A stretch of DNA of 45,066 bases from an uncultured Lachnospiraceae bacterium (GTDB lineage: Bacteria; Bacillota; Clostridia; Lachnospirales; Lachnospiraceae), in the NCBI GenBank assembly GCA_947576945.1, contig CANPTH010000035.1:1-45066 (forward strand), given 5' to 3'. The first letter of the stretch is position 1; each line of letters starts with the position of its first letter. The notes below the pieces were generated by a model, which searched no databases, was not told the DNA's origin, and was given only the letters and a program-made list of their open reading frames with translations. This document shows, in pieces, positions 41,907 through 45,066 of this stretch. A program made the position numbers and the translations under genes.

Positions 41907-43460
41907 TTAACTCAGTAACATAAAGCTCTGCAATGACTTCTTGAACATATTGCGTGCGCCAGAGAATGGAGTTGATATTTTGCTGTCAGCATCTTCTGAA
42001 ACAGAAGGATTTTCAGTATCAATATCATCACTTCTACCTGATTCATCATCAGTGTTGTCGGAAGCCCCATCATTTTCATCAGAAGATTCCTGATTGTCGG
42101 AGTCGCTGTCCTCACCAGATTCATCATGGCTCTGCTCTGTGTCGGAAGTTTCCTGTCCATCAGATTCACTGGTGGAATCATCAGGATTGTTCTCTTCGCC
42201 AGAGTTGTCGGCGTTCTGCCCGTCAGAGTGTTTGCCTGTGTCAGTGTCAGATGATTCATTACTGACATTGCCTTCCTGTTCGGCGGCTGCTTCATCAGAA
42301 CTGGCTTTGGCCTGCTCTGTATCAGGGCTTTTCTGTTCAGATTCTTCTGTATTGACTTCTCCCTGTTCAGCGGATTCAGCGATTTCAAGGTCTTCATTTT
42401 CTGGACTTCCTTTCTGCTCTGTAATTTTTTCAATATCAGCACGAAAGTAGTCATCAAAATACTTCTCCATCACTTCAATTCTGCCGAGAGTTTTTTCTTT
42501 CTTGATAGAGCCACTGCCACAATACTTGCCATATTCTTCTTTGCTCTTTTCAAAGAAGTCGTTGAACCATCTACGGAAGTTTGTGCCACTGATTGACAGG
42601 CCCAGAGCCTTATCCGCCATTAAAAACAGAATAGGGATATTGATTTTCTTAAGATTCTTTTCTTTCTGGTAAAAAATATTGTCCAGAAAAGCCACAATCT
42701 TTTTGACTTTGCATCTGCACTCATCAGGGTAATTGCCGTTTATCCATTTGCTGTAGGCCATTGCTTCATCATCAGAAATGTTGGGGAAGTCATATTCCCT
42801 ATACTTATTGTCTAAGAGCATCATGCCCTGTAACAAGGTGCAAAGGTCAGCGGACTGTGTAAGCTGCCGTTTTGTGAAGTTGCACTTGTCCGTAAAGAAT
42901 CTGCCCGCCAGAATCTCGTTAATGAATACAGAATTGCTGACGCCCATCAGAGGTTTTGCTTTCTGAGGCTTAGTGAGGGGAGTGGAGTTATTCAGTCGGA
43001 AGAAAATCTCTTCGATGATATCATCCGTCACATCTTCAAAAGCCTGAATGTTGAACTTGAAGCGGAGAATCTCCTGCTGTACATCATCATCCAAATCATC
43101 AAAATACTTTCCAGCGATTTCATATTCAGTATCTTCAATCGTCACACTAGGAGTATCATCTGCAAGAGAATATTCCCCGTCAATATAAGAAAATACTGTT
43201 GTCATTCTCTGCTTGCCGTCCAAAACAGAATATGCGTAGCTGTGCTTTCCTTTGGCATCAACTTCTACAGATTCAATTTTGTGGATGTAAACAGAGGGAA
43301 CAGGGAAATTGTCAAGCATGGAGTGGATAAGCAGAGACTGCTGTTCATTCGTCCATTGCGCAGACTGACGCTGAATGGGATGGTTGAAAGATAAAGTGTC
43401 CTTTTCATCCCTCATGGCCTTCAGGTTTTTTACTGTCCAGTTAAGTGTTGTTCTAATCAT
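41907..43460 (-). CDS. DUF262-domain protein with a long acidic tail
   Basis: This 517-aa protein has an N-terminal DUF262 (ParB-like/GmrSD N-terminal type) domain at about residues 1-190. It shows QRQSAQWTNEQQSLLIHSML, the VLDGKQRMTT motif (about 78-87) and FRLNNSTPLT. A helical part to about 340 follows. The stretch from about 350 to 495 is almost only S, D, E, Q, N and T, then a short basic end (FSGARNMFKKSL). DUF262 proteins can bind or cut DNA using NTPs, and related GmrSD enzymes act against modified phage DNA. No HNH (DUF1524) domain is seen, so this is not a full GmrSD. SD AAGGAG. Confidence 0.82.
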   Translation of the reverse strand: MIRTTLNWTVKNLKAMRDEKDTLSFNHPIQRQSAQWTNEQQSLLIHSMLDNFPVPSVYIHKIESVEVDAKGKHSYAYSVLDGKQRMTTVFSYIDGEYSLADDTPSVTIEDTEYEIAGKYFDDLDDDVQQEILRFKFNIQAFEDVTDDIIEEIFFRLNNSTPLTKPQKAKPLMGVSNSVFINEILAGRFFTDKCNFTKRQLTQSADLCTLLQGMMLLDNKYREYDFPNISDDEAMAYSKWINGNYPDECRCKVKKIVAFLDNIFYQKEKNLKKINIPILFLMADKALGLSISGTNFRRWFNDFFEKSKEEYGKYCGSGSIKKEKTLGRIEVMEKYFDDYFRADIEKITEQKGSPENEDLEIAESAEQGEVNTEESEQKSPDTEQAKASSDEAAAEQEGNVSNESSDTDTGKHSDGQNADNSGEENNPDDSTSESDGQETSDTEQSHDESGEDSDSDNQESSDENDGASDNTDDESGRSDDIDTENPSVSEDADSKISTPFSGARNMFKKSLQSFMLLS

Positions 43461-43511
43461 AGTTTTTCTCCTTCGTTTCTTGATTTTTTGATTAGGTTCC
43501 TTATTCAGTTT

Positions 43512-43988
43512 TTAATGTGCATTTAGAGCCTCTTGCTCCTGTCTTGCTCTGTATACAACGGAGCCATACTTTTCACGAATCGTAGACATATCCAGAGGGG
43601 TAGTACATCTGTGTGATGATTTACCCCAATACCACATTTTTTTCTTTGGTGCCCAATCAAAACCAAGTTCACTTAGCTGTTTTCTGATTGAGTACGTGTT
43701 TCCAGAAATCCATATCCAACTGCCGATAAGCTCAATTAAGATATCAGCTTTGATTTTTACAACTTCATTCAGGATATTCTTTAATTCTGTTTCTGTGGAA
43801 TAATCGTTTTGAGAATTTGTCTGACTTGATGTGAAATGTTTTAGAAGTTCATCATATTCAGAATTGATTTGCTGCATGATGGATGTAGTATCAACATCTG
43901 GATTGTTGTCAGGATGATATTTCAGTAAAAGCTGTTTATACTTGTTTCGCAATTCTGCAAGGGTATTTATGTCTGAAAACCATTTCAT
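43512..43988 (-). CDS. J-domain (DnaJ-like) protein
   Basis: This 158-aa protein starts with a J domain (residues 1-55) that contains the HPD motif in LLLKYHPDNNPDV (about 24-28). A linker follows, then a small module at about 95-150 (IWISGNTYSIRKQLSELGFDWAPKKKMWYWG), which looks like a compact substrate-binding domain often found in phage and element proteins. The HPD should stimulate a host DnaK-type ATPase. The ATG is behind GGAGGG and overlaps the stop of the gene upstream. The role in the element is not known; replication initiator remodelling is a possibility. Confidence 0.85.
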   Translation of the reverse strand: MKWFSDINTLAELRNKYKQLLLKYHPDNNPDVDTTSIMQQINSEYDELLKHFTSSQTNSQNDYSTETELKNILNEVVKIKADILIELIGSWIWISGNTYSIRKQLSELGFDWAPKKKMWYWGKSSHRCTTPLDMSTIREKYGSVVYRARQEQEALNAH

Positions 43989-44518
43989 TTATCAACCCTC
44001 CAATCTTTAAAAGTTTGCAGTTTTTCCTGTTTGCTTTTAATGCGCTCCAGATTTCTAAGAATATAATAGTTTAGCTGTTCCGCAGTCTGATTGAGGATTT
44101 CTTTTTTGATTTTCTGCCAATCAGAACACATAAATTCCAATGTGTTCAGGCGTATATATTCAACTTTACTGTCATAAGTAGCAAACTGTAGGCCATGGAA
44201 ATTTTCATCAAAGGCCATACATTCTTTTGCCTCATTGTCATCAATGAGAACAATGCTAGTCCATAAGGTTTCGCCGCCTTTATCATAATAAGGAGCATTT
44301 CTCCATAGGCGGATTGTTAACCTGTCAGAATAATGGATATCTACATCCTTTGGGAGAATGTTCAAAAGCTCTGTCAGATAATTCTGTATATCTGAAAAGA
44401 CAGTATGCTCTAAATCATTTTCCGCGTCCAAGCAGTCCAATTTGATTGCTCTGAATCTTTTTGTCATTTCTGTGTAAAGGTTACAAAGTTCTTGTATTCC
44501 TTTTTCAACCATATTCAT
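43985..44518 (-). CDS. Hypothetical protein of the element
   Basis: This 177-aa protein has no motif I recognise. It is mixed helical and beta, with a helical start (GIQELCNLYTEMTKRF), a middle with several W and Y (YSDRLTIRLWRNAPYYDKGGETLW) and a helical, Lys-rich end. SD AAGGGGG. It sits between a small unknown gene and the J-domain gene, with a 4-base overlap to the latter, so it is probably co-translated with it. Confidence 0.7.
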   Translation of the reverse strand: MNMVEKGIQELCNLYTEMTKRFRAIKLDCLDAENDLEHTVFSDIQNYLTELLNILPKDVDIHYSDRLTIRLWRNAPYYDKGGETLWTSIVLIDDNEAKECMAFDENFHGLQFATYDSKVEYIRLNTLEFMCSDWQKIKKEILNQTAEQLNYYILRNLERIKSKQEKLQTFKDWRVDK

Positions 44519-44528
44519 CTACACCCCC

Positions 44529-44804
44529 TTAATAGTCAGAGGGGAGTAATGCAGTGTAATGGTCAACATCATTGATAATCCAAAATTTGATAACTTTCCC
44601 ATTTGGATATAAGTACTTGAATGTCTGGAAATAATCAGCATCGTGCGGATGCTTTTCCAAAATCAGTGCTACAGCGGTAAATGCAATCAATTCAGCTTCA
44701 TCACCAAAAGTGGATTTGAAGTTATTCGTCATGTAGGAAGGTATTCCCGTCCATACATAATTGCCGCTTTGTTCCTGTTCATTGTAGATTACTTTTCCTA
44801 ACAT
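44529..44804 (-). CDS. Hypothetical small protein of the element
   Basis: This is a 91-aa protein when started at the ATG at 44804 (MLGKVIYNEQE), because the in-frame start at 44822 contains the SD TTGGAGGAA itself. Visible are a beta-like start, a helix (AELIAFTAVALILEKH) and an aromatic end (TFKYLYPNGKVIKFWIIND). I recognise no family. It lies between ssb and the 177-aa gene in one operon. Confidence 0.65.
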   Translation of the reverse strand: MLGKVIYNEQEQSGNYVWTGIPSYMTNNFKSTFGDEAELIAFTAVALILEKHPHDADYFQTFKYLYPNGKVIKFWIINDVDHYTALLPSDY

Positions 44805-44818
44805 AATTGTTCCTCCAA

Positions 44819-45066
44819 TCATTTAAAAGGTAATTCATCATCAGTTTCAGGAATATCAAATTCAGGTTTGTTACACTTGTCAACAAACTCTATACGTTCA
44901 GCGATTACTTCGCTCATATAAACTTTTCTGTTATCTTTTTCATACGAATATGTATGAAGCCTGCCAGTCACAAGTATTTCAGAGCCTTTGCCAGTGTATT
45001 GGCTGACGGTGTTTGCCAGTCCATTAAAGGCAACAATTTTGATAAAATCCACATCAAAATCTCCAT
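44819..45066 (-). CDS. ssb: Single-stranded DNA-binding protein, C-terminal part (cut by the window edge)
   Basis: The readable 82 residues show the second half of an SSB OB-fold: DFIKIVAFNGLANTVSQY, then KGSEILVTGRLHTYSYEKD and KVYMSEVIAERIEF. The short tail ends DDELPFK, close to the acidic SSB tip (DDxLPF) that recruits repair and replication proteins, here with an extra Lys. The N-terminal strands lie beyond base 45066, where the frame is still open. An element-encoded SSB fits a conjugative or replicating stage. Confidence 0.85.
   Translation of the reverse strand, partial: GDFDVDFIKIVAFNGLANTVSQYTGKGSEILVTGRLHTYSYEKDNRKVYMSEVIAERIEFVDKCNKPEFDIPETDDELPFK

Larger units (their letters stand above)
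34043..45066. mobile_element. Integrative element with a tyrosine-recombinase trio, inserted in comEC (left part)
   Basis: From about 34042 the DNA becomes strongly A+T-rich and most genes switch to the minus strand. It begins with a Tn554-like recombinase module (TnpC-like, two TnpB-like, a TnpA-like gene), as in Tn554 family transposons and recombinase-in-trio (RIT) elements. A cargo block with RadC-like, DUF262, DnaJ-domain and SSB genes follows, which points to a conjugative or plasmid-like body. The element runs past the window edge, so size and right end are unknown. Confidence 0.85.

Noticed and set aside
41907..43460. Complete GmrSD type IV restriction enzyme
   Set aside because: Only the DUF262 half is present; no DUF1524/HNH motif is found in the tail or in neighbouring genes.

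Overview
The window reads as chromosome of a spore-forming Clostridia, most likely Lachnospiraceae. The reasons are a spoVA sporulation operon with a sigma-G type promoter, a GerMN lipoprotein, a comE-type competence set, the arg gene order C/J/B/D, strong GGAGG Shine-Dalgarno (SD) sites, and moderately G+C-rich core genes interrupted by visibly A+T-rich islands.

Layout. 1-2.2 kb: spoVAA-spoVAB-spoVAC, closed by a terminator. 2.2-5.1 kb: decayed DNA with structured intergenic repeats, a frameshifted Schlafen-type AlbA_2 gene and a GH26 mannanase gene lacking its centre. 5.2-9.6 kb: a lipoprotein and a heterodimeric ABC exporter in one operon. 9.6-16.6 kb: an A+T-rich island between two ~120-bp direct repeats that are copies of the promoter-proximal end of the next gene. 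It carries a 1243-aa helical protein with an NTPase-like but P-loop-less core, a Ser/Thr protein kinase and an AlbA_2/HATPase/winged-helix protein, and has no recombinase. This is the best candidate for an undescribed, probably defensive, system. 16.5-19.4 kb: a TetM/EF-G-like GTPase fused to a Rae1/YacP-like NYN nuclease domain. 19.4-27 kb: arginine biosynthesis (argC, argJ, argB, argD) with dCMP deaminase, a GNAT acetyltransferase and a coiled-coil protein between argC and argJ; two ARG boxes precede argC. 27-34 kb: a solute-binding protein, a small DMT transporter, ComEA, a two-component system, a GerMN lipoprotein and the 5' third of comEC.

From about 34.04 kb to the right edge, comEC is interrupted by an A+T-rich integrative element. 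Its left end encodes a recombinase set on the minus strand: a TnpA-like and two TnpB-like tyrosine recombinases, a TnpC-like coiled-coil protein and a truncated recombinase paralogue. Then come a Smr-domain protein, a divergent regulator-like gene behind palindromic operators, and a minus-strand block (RadC-like, DUF262, DnaJ-domain, two unknown proteins, SSB). The right end is outside the window.

The least expected signal is a family of modular hairpin repeats between genes at 0.87-2.87 kb and 19.6-24.7 kb. Each unit ends in an SD (usually ATGGAGG), placed just before spoVAB, argC, dCMP deaminase, GNAT, argB and other starts. Stems carry compensatory changes between copies, several loci stack two SD-terminated units, and one subtype can form a pseudoknot ending at the SD. 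They resemble BOX-type modular elements that supply the translation start region of the downstream gene.
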